In this document: positions 11,890-23,157 of the stretch, piece by piece | Layout of the letters: each line of letters opens with the position of its first letter | Position numbering within the stretch: the stretch's first letter is position 1 | NCBI GenBank assembly: GCA_030280995.1 | Contig: JASXTE010000002.1 | Location: forward strand, 24,153,683-24,217,682 | Origin: Hemileia vastatrix | Taxonomy: Eukaryota; Basidiomycota; Pucciniomycetes; Pucciniales; Zaghouaniaceae | Reading direction: 5' to 3' | Length of the DNA stretch: 64,000 bases | Position numbers and translations under genes: made by a program | The notes under the pieces: model-generated | Databases searched by the model: none | The model's input: the letters and a program-made list of their open reading frames with translations, nothing else | What the model was told of the DNA's origin: nothing

Positions 11890-13271
11890 CACTTAAATTG
11901 ATTGGCTGCTACCCTTATTTTTGACACTACTTCATCTAACCCTTCTAAAATATATGAACTTCCAGACACCTGCTCTCTGATTTTATATGGTCCATTCCAC
12001 CTGTCCAAAAACATCTTCCCCACTGAATTTCAAACTTCTATTATACAAAAAACCTTATCTCCAGATTTAAAAGGTTTTCTGAGTCTATGAACCAACCACC
12101 TATCCCAATCTCTGACTGACTGACTTAAGATCTTGATCATCCTAGAATATTCCTTTTCTAAAGTTTCTTCCTTCCTCTCTAGCTGTACCATTCTTGCAAA
12201 TAATAAATCTTCAATAGTTTTGCAAGTATCCAAATATACTTTAAGATATGATTCATCTTCTAAATCATCTGGTAAAACTGGGTTTTTATCAAAAACTATT
12301 TTGTAAGGTAAATATCCAGTTGTCCTTATAGAAGAGATTCTTTCAGAAAATAAAACCAATGTTAAATAGTGCCTATACTTTTCAGCACTGGTCTAACACA
12401 TTTTAATTAAAGCATTCTTAATAAAATGATACCTTCTTTCCCCATACCTTCAGCTTCAGGATAATATAGGGTTGTTACCCTAACTTCTTATCCAACTTTT
12501 GATATAGCTTCACAAAACTCAGTCCCAAATTCATGAACTCCATCAAAATTTACCAACTTCATCACTCCATATCTATATACCCAACTTTCATTAAAAATCT
12601 GCTATGTTTTTGGCATTTAAATTAATAAGAGGTTCTGCCTCTATTCTTCCAGATAACTTATCTCTGGAAATAATCAAATATTTATAATATCCCTCTTTAA
12701 TATGAACAGCATCTAAAATTACCCCACCAGGAAGAGTTTTTTCACCAGTTGCATGCCCAGGTTATTTTAACGTTAAATAAATTTTTCTTTGACATTCTTC
12801 ACATTACTGAAGCCACTGTTTAGCAGCCATCTTTATTCCAGGCCGCCAAAATCTAACAGAAATTTGTCTATAAGTTTCTCCCACCCCTCTATGCCTTAGA
12901 TCTTCATATAGTGATTTCATAACCAACTCTTGCCATTTTTTCTGAGTTATAATAACCTGAAGATTTGGATACCAGCTTTTAATTATCCTCTTACCTGATA
13001 AATAAAATCATAGTGAATTACATTTCATAGCCACCCAATCATCATCATCACATTCTCTGGCCTTTCCTGAGTTAAAAAATATTTAAACATCTTTGAATAA
13101 ACTCCTGTCTTTCCCCAGAATTCATCTTGAAACTGCATTAATACCACATCAATGTGAGCTTCCATAACACCGAAAACACCTGCAAATGAATGAGCCAATA
13201 ATTTCCTACCCTCAAATTGCTATTTGGTGATATAGGATTTTGACTCATCAACCTCTCTTTAATCTTATCAA
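11890..13271 (-). pseudogene. Gy-2 integrase, downstream part
   Basis: Minus-strand fragments align with the Gy-4 integrase. The zinc-binding region reads YEDLRHRGVGETYRQ (near 12900) followed by CEECQR (near 12800). The core shows LDAVHIKEG (first catalytic Asp, near 12715) and NFDGVHEFGTEF (second, near 12545). The best open piece, 12030-12359, gives RTTGYLPYKIVFDKNPVLP and the C-terminal DRWLVHRLRKPFKSGD. Numerous stops and shifts interrupt it. The upstream edge, 13271, is the Co-3 insertion point (TSD ATCAA), and the remainder of pol resumes at 42020. Confidence 0.75.
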
Positions 13272-13894
13272 TGTTAACAAAAGGTGACAGGTAAATATAG
13301 GACTCAAGGGACAAAGGATGTGAAGATAAGAAGTGTAAAATAGGACAAAATATGATTACCTGTTAAGAAAAAGGTGATAGGTAAATATGGGAATCAAGGG
13401 ACAAAGGACATGAAGATAAGAAGTGGAAAATGGTACAAAAGCTTTGAATGATAAGATAAATAATTATTATTATTAGCTATGTAATAAAGAGGGGTAAAAA
13501 TATAAGAGTAAAAATTTAAGAGAGAGATGAATATCAAGCTTTCATAGAGCATACATACATGACTACCTGTTAAGCAAAGGCTACAGGTAAATATAGGACT
13601 CAAGGGACAAAGGATGTGAAGATATAAAGTGGAAAATGGAACAAATACTTTGAATAATAAGATAAAGATTAATTAGTATTAGCTATGTAATAAAGATAAG
13701 AGAGAATATAAGAGTTAAAATATAAGAGAAAGATGGATGCCAGTATGAGAAGGTACTGGAAGCCATATAAATGCTGATTTATAACTAGGTTAAGTTAAAT
13801 TTCATAAATTAGTATTTGAAAAGACAATAGGTAAAAACCTATCTAGGTTATGTATAAGTATATATTTAAGACTATTAGACAACCAACATTAACA
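13272..13894 (-). repeat. Co-3 3' LTR, 623 bp with three internal repeat units
   Basis: On the plus strand units starting TGTTAA(C/G) with (A/G)CAGGTAAATATAGGACTC begin at 13272, 13361 and 13568; the 5' LTR at 41604-42019 has only two such units (41604, 41693). The extra unit of about 200 bp explains the length difference of the pair. The polypurine tract GCATAGGAGGG (minus) lies just past 13894. Confidence 0.8.
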
Positions 13895-13906
13895 CCCTCC
13901 TATGCT
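13895..13906 (-). other. Co-3 polypurine tract
   Basis: Minus-strand GCATAGGAGGG abuts the 3' LTR start TGTTAATG. Position and purine run are those expected for plus-strand priming. Confidence 0.65.
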
Positions 13907-14079
13907 CAAGAAGGAAAGGGAGAGAGATTGAGTGATTCTAAAAAGGTATGATGTTTTGGAAAGAGAGTGACTTGGTGAGTGTATTGGCCACCATATTTGT
14001 GGTGGGTATGTATTCTATTTTGAATTCACCATTGTTGACTTGTTTGCATAGCCAACAGATACGAGTATTTATGTGAAGT
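13907..14079 (-). pseudogene. Co-3 RNase H, C-terminal end
   Basis: The minus strand encodes HINTRI, then LCKQVNNGEFKIEYIPTTNM followed by VANTLTKSL, the typical end of copia RNase H. The frame is the continuation of the sequence at 27117-27850; Gy-4 lies between. The join occurs inside the RxKHI segment of RNase H. Flanking bases AAGTT / AATTT suggest a degraded 5 bp TSD of Gy-4. Confidence 0.75.
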
Positions 14080-15138
14080 TGTGGTCTTCAAAAATTGGCA
14101 GAGGCCTTTGTTGGTCTATTTGGCATTGTTTTGATATGTCTTAAATGACATTGTTTAATAATTGGGTGTTCTTCTGGATTAATTCAGCAAATATTGGGAC
14201 TTAGGAGATGTGGGTACTACCATTAGATAGCCCAAGGTTTTATCTATATTTTATGTCATGATGAAATTTTTTTATATTTTAAGTATTAAGGGGTCATTTC
14301 TTCATTTTTTATTTAAAAAGATAGCTGTTTAATTTTGTTTTTTGTGTTTTACAGGCTAACCTTAAGTCTTTGGGTTAAGTGCTTAGTACCGTTAGAATGA
14401 GCTAATTTTTCTCTACATTTTATGTCACATTGTTGTTATAGTCTAATTATGTGTTTTAAAGGTATTAGTAGTTGTAGTAGATGTTTCTAAGTATTTTGGG
14501 CTTTTTTGGAGGGTTTTGGTGGTTTTCTGACTTCAGGGAGGTCTGGCCGCTTCTAGGCAGGCCACTCACCTAGGTGCTAGAAGGTTGGAAGTGTTTCTAG
14601 AGGAGTGTTATGCAATTTGGCACTCAAGAATGCCAAATTTGTTGGTGTGCATAGGCTCTTTGAGGGTGCTCTGTGTGTATATACTAAATAAGACAGTTTG
14701 GGGCAACTTTAATTATCATACAACCATCTGGAGGTGATATAATTGTTCTCACTCAGTTTTCACTGTTTTTTGGCCACAATTGGCTGTGTTTGTTGCAAGG
14801 TTAGTTCTTCATTTAACTCAACTTTGGCAACTGGTTTCTCTGGTATAGCTTTGTAACCTGCATCAAGTATTTTTTCTTTTTTCTGTGCAACAAGTGCACA
14901 GTGTTTTGTTTTTCTGGTGTGGATCTTTCTGCATTTCAGGTTTCTGGCTCTTTGGCTCTCAGTGGTCTGCTATTGGCTACTGTCTTGACTTGTAAAGCAG
15001 TCAAGAAGTGTGTTGGAAGGGGTATTGTAACAGTCTCTAATTTGCTTTAGCTAATAAATCTCACATGGTATTTTCTCTCCAGTTTTACTCCAACTCCATC
15101 GGTCAAGGCCTATAGATAATACTTTAGGATTGTATACA
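14080..15138 (+). repeat. Gy-4 5' LTR
   Basis: It starts TGTGGTCTTCAAAA and ends TTGTATACA. A TATA-like GTGTATATACTAAATAAG lies near 14678 and matches 26632 in the 3' copy. Ends follow TG...CA. Confidence 0.85.
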
Positions 15139-15142
15139 TTTC

Positions 15143-15160
15143 TGGTGCCCAAAGTGGGGT
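15143..15160 (+). other. Gy-4 primer-binding site, tRNA-Lys type
   Basis: TGGTGCCCAAAGTGGGGT four bases after the LTR resembles the lysine-tRNA primer site known from other retroelements (TGGCGCCCAACGTGGGGC, recalled) with few mismatches. Gy-1 has a related site at 44275. Confidence 0.65.
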
Positions 15161-15245
15161 GAGGATTTGTTATCTTTTTGGATTTTCTGATACTTTTGGA
15201 CTCTCTTCTGTGGTTGGAAATTGGGTTTATGGAATCTATTGGAAA

Positions 15246-16583
15246 ATGGCTTCTGGACCCTCTTTCTCCAGTGGTGGTAGTGGAACCATTGGTACTGCTG
15301 AGGATGATATTCCTCCTGTTTCTGTTAGTCCTTTAGTCAGGATCAAGTCCTGGAAGGGGCCTATGTTTATGGGGGAGGATGTGAAGTTGTTTCTGTAGCT
15401 TTTTGAGGCTTCTGGGAATGTAGATAAGGCTTCTCACATGAGAATGGTGAAGCAAGTCATCTTTTACATTGGTGAGAGGTCTTTGGTGAAGGAATTTGCT
15501 GACATGGAGGGTTATAGGAGGAAAGATTGGAAGAAGTTGTGTCTGCAGATGACAGACAAGTGGTAACCCAGGTAATCTATGGTGGATCTCAATATAATTG
15601 CTAGTGAATGGAAATCTTATGGAGGTGTGGATAACCTCCACACTTATAGGAAGTTTCTGGCTCAGTTGGAGCCAGTGGTAGATTATTTGGTGGATATGCA
15701 GGAGTTGGAGAATACTGACTCTGCAAGGGATATTTTCTGGTATGCTATGGTCAGGAATCTTAGGATTGATGTGTTAAAGGAGTTAGAAAGGAAGGATAAA
15801 ATAAAGATTCTTCCTAATGGGAATCAGAAATTTCCTGCTCTTTCTGTGGTGAAGGAGTTTGTAGAGAATCATCTGAAACTTTTGGCAGTGGATTCTTTCC
15901 AGGAAGCTAGCACTAAGTATGTTAGCAAGGTCAGTGAATCTTTTTCTGAAGATGTGGATGAATCTAGGAAGAAGGAAAGTGTAAAAAAGGGGAAGGCTCC
16001 TGAGAAGCTTAAAGAGGTTGACCCTGTGGTGGAGCAGTTGGCTGATCTGACAAAACAGCTACATATTTATGTTCAGGAGGCTCAGAAGGCCAATAAGGCT
16101 CTTTCTCAGCATAGAGATTGTGATAAGAGGGTTGGTAGGAGTGATCCTTGGGTCTGATCTTATTGCAGCATGAAGGGCTACAAGTCCAATGATTGTTGGG
16201 CACTGAATAGGGATGTGTCTGAAGGGAAGGTGGAATTTTATGGGAAAGTGTTCAAGTTCCCAGATGCTTATTTTGTGAATCCTAATGATGGTCAGGCTCC
16301 AGTGGACTTGGTGAGGAGGAGACATAATGTCAACTCAAGGAGGCCAAGGTTTGAAGAGTTGCCTAATGAGGCTTCTTCTTCTGGTAAAGGTGGAGATGAT
16401 GTCAAGGGCAAGGGAAAGGAGGCTAATAGGGTCTCATTAACATCTTCTTTTGGTGGTTTGGAGTTGTATTCTTGTGGTGGAAAGTCAAGTGGGGAATTCT
16501 TGGAAGGTGTTTATGATGTAGAAGCAGGAAAGGTGGGAAGGCCTAAGAGCAGTTCTCATTCCCAACCAAAGCCTAAAGTTTAA
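15246..16583 (+). pseudogene. Gy-4 gag
   Basis: Begins MASGPSFSSGGSGTIG at 15246. Stops at 15396 and 15564-15572 break the N-terminal half; 15579-16157 is open and gives VDLNIIASEWKSYGGVDNL and acidic helical sequence. At 16155-16196 lies a C-x2-C-x4-H-x4-C zinc knuckle in which the first Cys codon is TGA and the His reads Tyr (TAC), both explicable as damage. The C-terminal part to 16583 is basic and Gly/Ser-rich. Gy-1 carries a parallel sequence at 44403-45900. Gag would form the particle and bind RNA. Confidence 0.75.
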
Positions 16584-17692
16584 AAAGTTGATCTTAAGCT
16601 GAGTGCAGCTAGGAAGAATTACAGCAAAGAGGAGCTTTACAAAATGCAGAAGGGTATGGCAAATATGGGCCCCCCTAGTCTTGGAGCATTGGGAATGAAC
16701 GGTGAGAAAATGCCTATGGATGTTGATTCTGACTCTGAGGAGGATTTCCCTTTGGCTTCATTTCAAAAGCCTGCTGGATTTAGAGGTTCTGGGGAGGGAT
16801 CTGGTTTGATTCCTGTTGATGGTAAATCTGTTGGTGGTTCTGGTCCTCAAGAATCTTCTAGGACCAAGGCAGTGAAGCAAAGAGCTCACTTTGAGAGGCC
16901 AGTGGTTTCTGGTAAAGTTAATGTTATAGACTCTTCTGAAAAGGATGAATCAGGGTCAGGTTTCCCTTACTTATTGGGAGTTTTATGCTATCAGTCCTGG
17001 GTTGGCTGATAGGCAGAAAAAGTTGTTGACCAGGAGAAGGGTTTCTTCTGGGGAGGTATAATACATTTGTGATTCTTCTGAAAAATTTGTAGAGGGGTTG
17101 GAAACTCACTTCTCTGCACCTCTGGGTTATGTCAATGTCACTCTCAATGGCAGGGAGGCTAGGGAATTGGTGGATTCAGGTTCCCAGATTAACCTGATTT
17201 CTTTGTTTGAGGCTACTCATCTGGGCCTCCCCATCAAGACAGGTATTGGTGGAAATTTAAGAGGGATTGGTGGTCTTGTCACTGAATTGGTTGAATCATC
17301 TGAATTTTTGAAGTTAGATGTTGATGAAGCCTCAGTGAAGGTTCATTTTTACATTTCAAAAGGCACTCTTAAAGCTGTTTTTGGTGGGCCATTCTTGATG
17401 GATTTTGAAGCATGAATTGGTTATAAGCTTAATGTGGGACTCAGTTTGATTTTGACTGGTGAAGATGAAAGGAGACTTCACATGAGGTTATCATCTCCTG
17501 GAGAGGATGGTTGGGAGACCAGGCCTGGTTTGTCTTCAATGTGCCAGTGCATGGATTGTTGTAGGAGAAGAAAACAAGTTGGTGCTGCCTCTGGTTTTTT
17601 GGAGGGGGGCTCAGGCTCTAGTGGGAGTCTGTCTTTTTAGAGTGGTACAGGCTGATCACCCAAGTGCTACAATCTCTCCCCAAGATGAGTAA
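16584..17692 (+). pseudogene. Gy-4 protease region
   Basis: 16644-17009 is an acidic linker with DVDSDSEEDFPLASF. 17098-17415 is an open retropepsin-like domain with the active-site motif LVDSGSQINLIS (17169-17204) and the closing VFGGPFLMDFEA. A stop at 17413 interrupts the join to KLNVGLSLILTGED. Cys-rich MCQCMDCC follows near 17540. The protease matures gag-pol. Confidence 0.8.
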
Positions 17693-18669
17693 ATCCCATT
17701 TTTTAGTAGGTCAGCTCTCTTGGAGATATACCAAGTTGATTTTCAACTTTCTCATTTTAATTTTTCTCTTTTCTGAAAGTATTTTTCATGTTTTTTATCA
17801 AGCATCTGTTACTCTCAAAATTTTCTATTATTTTTAATTCAAGTTCAAAAAAAAAAGATTGGGTATATATCTTTGTTGAAAGATATGTGGAAAAGCTGTG
17901 GAGTGTTGATATTGGGATCTAAAATAAGTCCTCCCAATCATGCACCACTAGGGTTTCATCTATGCCTTTCAAAATAACTACCTTGGCCATGTCTGTGAGC
18001 ATTTGGGATACCACTGGTTATTTTTGTAGGATAGAAGAAAACTTAAGAAAGGAAAATAAAAATTTCAAGATAACTGAAGAAAATCAAGAAAAAAATCTGA
18101 ACATAATAAAGAAAGAAGAAAAGAAAAATTTTTGTGAAGATCAGCAAGATCAATTTTTGGGCCTCTAGCATGAGGTTAAACTGCACAAAATTTTGAAGAA
18201 AGAAGATCATCAAGATCAATTTTTGGGCCTCTGGAATGAGGATAAACTTCAAAAATTTAGAAGATGTGATTCAGAAGATGAATCAAGATTTGAAGATTTA
18301 GAAGATGGAAGCGAGGATGAAGATGTGGAATTGCAGAAAATTTTTGGAGTGGTGAGATTGGGGAATAAAAAAAAGTCCTACTAATAGTGCACTCCTAGGG
18401 TTTCTTCTACACCTTTTAAAAAGATTACCTTGGACACACATATGAGCAATGGGGGAACCCTTGGTTTTTGTTCCAAGTCTGGTGGTGAAGATGTACTGAA
18501 GATCCCTCAAGTTGAAGGTGGAGCTGCAAAGTATAAGAAGGTAGCGCAGAAGATAAGGCCTGTCAATGAGCCTATACCTGTAGGATTGAACCCTCCTTTG
18601 AATAGACCACCTTTTTCAAGAGATCCGTACTGTACTCCTCTTGTGAAGAATCCTCCGGATTTTTTGTAA
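17693..18669 (+). pseudogene. Gy-4 protease-RT linker with internal duplication
   Basis: Lys/Glu-rich linker. The segment around 18140-18250 is a tandem duplication of about 65 bp: both copies contain GATCAATTTTTGGGCCTCT and end in ATGAGG(T/A)TAAACT, encoding HEVKL and NEDKL. Further on, 18430-18669 reads PVNEPIPVGLNPPLNRPPF, which matches Gy-1 at 47640-47690 and leads into RT. Several stops. Confidence 0.65.
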
Positions 18670-19769
18670 ACTGCTAGGGTGACTGTGGAAAGGTTGAAAG
18701 TTGTTAATTTTGGTCCTGATGGGTGTTTCTCTGATGAGGAAAAGAAGTTGTTGTTGCACATTATTTTGCTGAGGGAGAAAGTGGTGGAAATTTTTTGAGG
18801 AAGAAAGGGGTGTGTTGAAACAATATTATGGGGAACCTTACTTGATTCCTGTGGTTTGTCATGAACCTTGGAAAATTAAACCTATTCTGATTCTAGCTTC
18901 TATAAGGGATGATTTTGGTAGAGATTGTTAGGGAAAGAGTCAGGAATGGTTTATAAAAACAATCAAAATCTAGCTACTCAAGTCCGGTTTTCTGTGTAAA
19001 GAAGCACAATGGGAAGCGGAGGGTGGTGCATGATCTTAGAGCCTTGAATAGAGTCACTATCAAGGATGCAGGGTTGCTGCCAAGTGCAGAAGAGTTTGTG
19101 GAAGATTTTTCTAGAAGGGTGTGTTATGGTTTGGGAGATATTATGGGTGGTTATGATGAAAGGGAACCTCACAGGGATTCACGGCCACTTATAATGTTCT
19201 AGACTCCTCTGAAAAGATTTCAGCTCAATAGGTTGCCTCAAGAAGAAACTGATTCAGTAGCAGTATATCAAGCACAAATGGATTGGATTTTACAGGATGA
19301 GGTTCCAAATAATGCTGGTATTTTTAATGATGATGGTGGAATCAAAGGACCCTCCACTGATTATGGAAATGTGGTGCTGAAGGAGAACCCAGGTATAAGG
19401 AGATTTGTTTGGGAATATGCAATTACTCTAGAGAGAGTATTGTTTAGGATTGAAGAGGCTGGTTTGACCATTTCCGGGTCAAAGTTTTGTTGTTGTGTTC
19501 CTGCTTTGGAAATTCTGGGTCATGTTGTATGTAAGGAGGGAAAGATTATGGCAAATATGAAAGTTAATAAAATTCAGTTATGGCCAAGGCCCAAAAATAC
19601 TACTGAAGTCAGGGGATTTTTAGGGGTTTGTGTGTACATCAGCATTTTTATTAAAGATTTTTCTTTGTTGGCTTCACCTTTGAGGAAGTTGACCAGGAAG
19701 GACACAGAGTGGGTATGGACTGAAGAGTGTGATGAGGCTTTTCAGAAGTTTTATAAAGGTGGTAGGTGA
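18670..19769 (+). pseudogene. Gy-4 reverse transcriptase
   Basis: The early part (18676-19230) is shifted several times but shows VVHDLRALNRVTIKDAGLLP and RVCYGLGDIMGGYDE. From 19233 an open stretch has YQAQMDWILQDEVPNNAGIF, then NDDGGIKGP at 19326, where most relatives have IDDGGIKGP; both catalytic Asp are kept. NPGIRRFVWEYA and EVRGFLGVCVY with KLTRKD follow. This variant RT core is one I associate with basidiomycete Ty3/gypsy elements. Confidence 0.85.
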
Positions 19770-20217
19770 AGATATTATTCTTCACAAGCTGGATTATGGT
19801 GTTGGTTCTGGAAGAGTTTATCTGGAAGTGGAGTCAAGTTATATTGCTTCTGGTGCTTTTTTGTCTCAGGATGATAAAACTGAGAGGTTCAGGCCAGTAA
19901 AGTATGAGTCAGTGGTATTTAATGAGGTTGAATCTAGGTACTTTCAACCTAAGTTGCAATTTTTCAGTGTAGCAAAAATTTTGAAGAAGCTGCAAACTGT
20001 TTTTTGGGGGAAGCATTTTGAGCTTCAGGTGGATGAAAAATCTCTGGTTCAAATGATCAATAAACCTAGTATTCAAAATGCTTCAATGGCCAGGAGGGTG
20101 GCATTTATTCAGCATTTTTCTTTTTACCTGGTAAACACTCCTGGAAAAACTTTTATGATGCCTGATGGATTATTAAGGAGACCACCACCCACAGATGAAG
20201 ATTCAGACTCTGAATAA
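19729..20217 (+). pseudogene. Gy-4 RNase H
   Basis: An open frame of 162 codons, shifted relative to RT. Motifs in order are YLEVESSYIASGAFLSQ (an Asp of the usual VDSS reads Glu), FNEVESRYFQPKLQ, LQVDEKSLVQMI and FMMPDGLLRRPP, and it closes with DEDSDSE. The enzyme degrades the RNA template during reverse transcription. Confidence 0.8.
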
Positions 20218-21871
20218 TTTTATGAAGATGTTCCAGTTTTAGGGCCAGCACAAAGGGTGCTGAAGATTTTTATTTCCTCCCCCATGAGGCTAAACTGGAT
20301 GATTATTCTCTCCTCCACCAAGAGGTTAAACTGGCTTGTTCGGATCTTCATTCTGGTTGTCAGGATACTTTTGTTGATGAATATGGGGCTGTCGTTTGGG
20401 ATGTCTCAAAATTGGAGAATTTTTTTTTGTTGGTTAACTGGTTTCTCTAAATATTCACTGGAAGAAAAAGGATATACCAAAATCAAGGGATTGGTGTCCT
20501 GGATGGGATGGTTGTGTTTCTCATGTGTACACTGGTTATTTTGATTATAGGGTTGTACCCTTGGATGTTTTTTTTGTTAAATTTCAAAGATGAGACCTGG
20601 GGTCAGACTGGGTTTTATTTTATTATGGTTGAATATCTGTTAAATTTGGAGAGGCCAGATATTTGTGATGATGATACTTCGATGGCAATTAGGAAGAATA
20701 GTCCTGGCTTCTATGTTTCAGGAAGGAGGTTGAGGAGGAGTATACATCCAAATCTACAAGTAGTAGTGACTCAGAAAATGGGTCAAGAGTTGGTGTTGAA
20801 GTCTTTGCATGAAGACCTTGGTCATAGAAGCTTTGGGGAGACATATAGAAGAAGAGTAGCAGACAGAGTTTTGTGACCAGGTATGAAGTTGGCTGTGCAG
20901 GGTTGGGTTCAATCTTGTGAAGAATGTCAAAGAAGAAGTCGCTTGAAACCTAAAAATGTTGGCCGTGCTACTGGTGAATCAGCTGTGTTTTGAAGAGTCA
21001 GTTTGAATGCTGTCTGTATAAATGAGGGCAGTTATAAATACTTGATTGTTGCCAGGGATAATTTGTCTGGTTGGGTCAAGGCAGTGCCTCTGGCTAATTT
21101 GACTGCCAAAAATGTGGTAGAATGTTTGAAGAAGGAATGGGTGTTTAGGTATGGGTTGATGAAGTTAGTGACTTTTGATTGTGGGCTAGAGTTTGGAGCT
21201 AAATTTTAAGAAGCTGTGGAAAGTATTGGTTCTAAAGTTAGAGTGGCTACACTTTATTATCCTATAGCTGAAGACATGGTTGAAAGAGGCCATCAAGTTA
21301 TCAAGAATGCTTTGATGAAGATGTGTGGAGATAGTGCTGAAAAGTGGAGGCATTATTTACCCTTAATATTATTTTCTGATAGGATCACTGTGAAAAGGAC
21401 AACTAGCTATTCCCCTTATGAATTAATGTTTGGGCAGAAAGCTGTTCTACCAGTGGATTTGGAAGCTGTCTCTTATCTTGGAATTGATTGGGATGATGTG
21501 TTCTCAACAGAAAATTTGCTCTGTGCCAGGATGTAACAGTTGGAATGTAGAGAGGAATTTTAAGAGAAGGCATACTCTAGAATGATGAAGATAAGTAATC
21601 AATAAGTCAGGTACTGGGACAAGAAGTTGGCTCATAGACTCAGGAATCCCTTGAAACCTGGTTGTTTGGTTTTGGTGTATGTTAGAAGCTTGGAGAGTCA
21701 TTGGGGAAAGAGGTTTGCTGACAGATGGAATGGACCTTAGAGAGTCAGATCACAGGTGTCTGGAGGTTCTTATGTTTTGGAGGATTTAGATGGCACAGTC
21801 TTGAAGAAGAGAGTTGCTGCTGATCAGGTTAAGAGATTTTTCCCAAGAGGCACTAGAGGTGAAGAAGATTG
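20218..21871 (+). pseudogene. Gy-4 integrase
   Basis: After a linker with two GAGG(C/T)TAAACTGG motifs (20287, 20323), 20508-20876 leads to the zinc site LHEDLGHRSFGETY and CEECQRRS near 20920. The core has LNAVCINEG (first Asp reads Asn), VTFDCGLEF (second Asp) and DMVERGHQVIKNA (Glu). 21216-21536 gives RTTSYSPYELMFGQKAVLP, and the C-terminal part shows YVRSLESHWGKRFADRW. Stops at 21207, 21534 and others. No chromodomain is seen. The last codons read NEDKLW at about 21875. Confidence 0.85.
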
Positions 21872-22975
21872 ACTTTGAAATGAGGATAAACTATGGAACA
21901 TTCTTTAAATTTTAGATTATGGTGATGCTGTGCATCTGTTTTGTTGGAAAAAAATTTTTTTTAGAAGGTACCCGTGGGTGGGGCTTCTAGATCTTATTTT
22001 GGCAAGTGTAGGGGTAACTGATGAGCTGGCTGCTCTGTAGAACAGTTACCCCAGATTGTCTGTTTACAACCCCTTCTCTTAATTTGGTTGAACCCCAGAA
22101 TTGGTTTCTCTTCATAGGTTTTAGTCCTCTATGACTTTAAACTGGAAATTCTTTTGGTTTTTAAGTGCTGGACTCTTCATGCTTATTGGTTTTGGTATAT
22201 GTGGTTGAATGTCTTGTTTTTGTTAGAAGGTACCCAGAGGGGACTTCTAGATTTTATTTTGGAAATTGTGGGGGTTACTGATGAGCTGGAAGCTCTGTAG
22301 AACAGTTACTCCATGACTGTTTAAAGTATTTTGTTTGTCCTAGTTGAATCCTAGTTCTGTTTTTTATGCAGGTTTCAAGTACACTATGACTTTAAACTGG
22401 CTTTCTGGTACAGGACTGGCTTCTTTGGTTTTGATGGTGGATCACTGGTGGTCTCCCATAATTTTTAATTATTGGAGGGAGCCCACCCATTGATCTTTTC
22501 CTTTGACAGCACTTTCTATGGAGCCAGACTTTTATTTTTCTTTTCTTAAATTTCTGTGTCTAGGGTTGTGTTAGATGGTAGTTTTATATTTTTTCTTTTT
22601 TTTTTCTTTTAATTTTTTATGGAGGCTATTAGGATATAAAGGAGGAAAAATCACAAATTATATTATAAGGTGTTAGCACATCAGGGTCACCTGGATGATA
22701 TTATTTTTCTTAATTTATTTTTTTATCTAAATTCAATTAAAAATCATTTAAAGGTGTATCCACATCAAGTTGCACTTGGATGTAGGTAAGCTATCAGGGG
22801 ATCAGCTGATCAATTTTATGGGGGATACAATTTTTAGTTATTATTTATCTCGTTTTATTATTATTATTCATATCATTTTAATTTTTCAGCTCTCATATTT
22901 TTTGGGTAATTTTGTTTAATTATTTTCAAGTTTTTTTTAGTATGTTAGTAGCTTAAATAAAAATAAAAAATAAAA

Positions 22976-23051
<76 letters not shown>

Positions 23052-23157
23052 TAAAATAAAAAATAAAAATAAAAATAAAATAAATTTATATATATATATA
23101 TATGTTAATTATTATTTTTCTCTCTATTTAGTGAATTGTTAATTTCTTTTTTTAATT
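21872..23157. other. Gy-4 spacer between convergent pol and a2
   Basis: Non-coding. It holds two copies of a block with GGGG(T)AACTGATGAGCTGG...CTCTGTAGAACAGTTAC (about 22013 and 22270; a third copy at 25113), each followed by a TATGACTTTAAACTGG motif (22132, 22386). A GGAGGGAGCCCACC block is at 22474. From 22955 to 23105 there is a simple TAA/TAAAA/TA tract. Confidence 0.65.
22955..23105. repeat. TAA microsatellite with AT tail
   Basis: About two dozen TAA units near 22976-23048 flanked by TAAAA variants and TATATA. It sits about 50 bp from the end of antisense frame a2. Confidence 0.9.

Noticed and set aside
14080..14084. A clean 5 bp TSD for Gy-4
   Set aside because: Direct comparison of GAAGT and AATTT fails; only AAGTT/AATTT with one lost base is close. 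The insertion is supported instead by Co-3 reading continuity.
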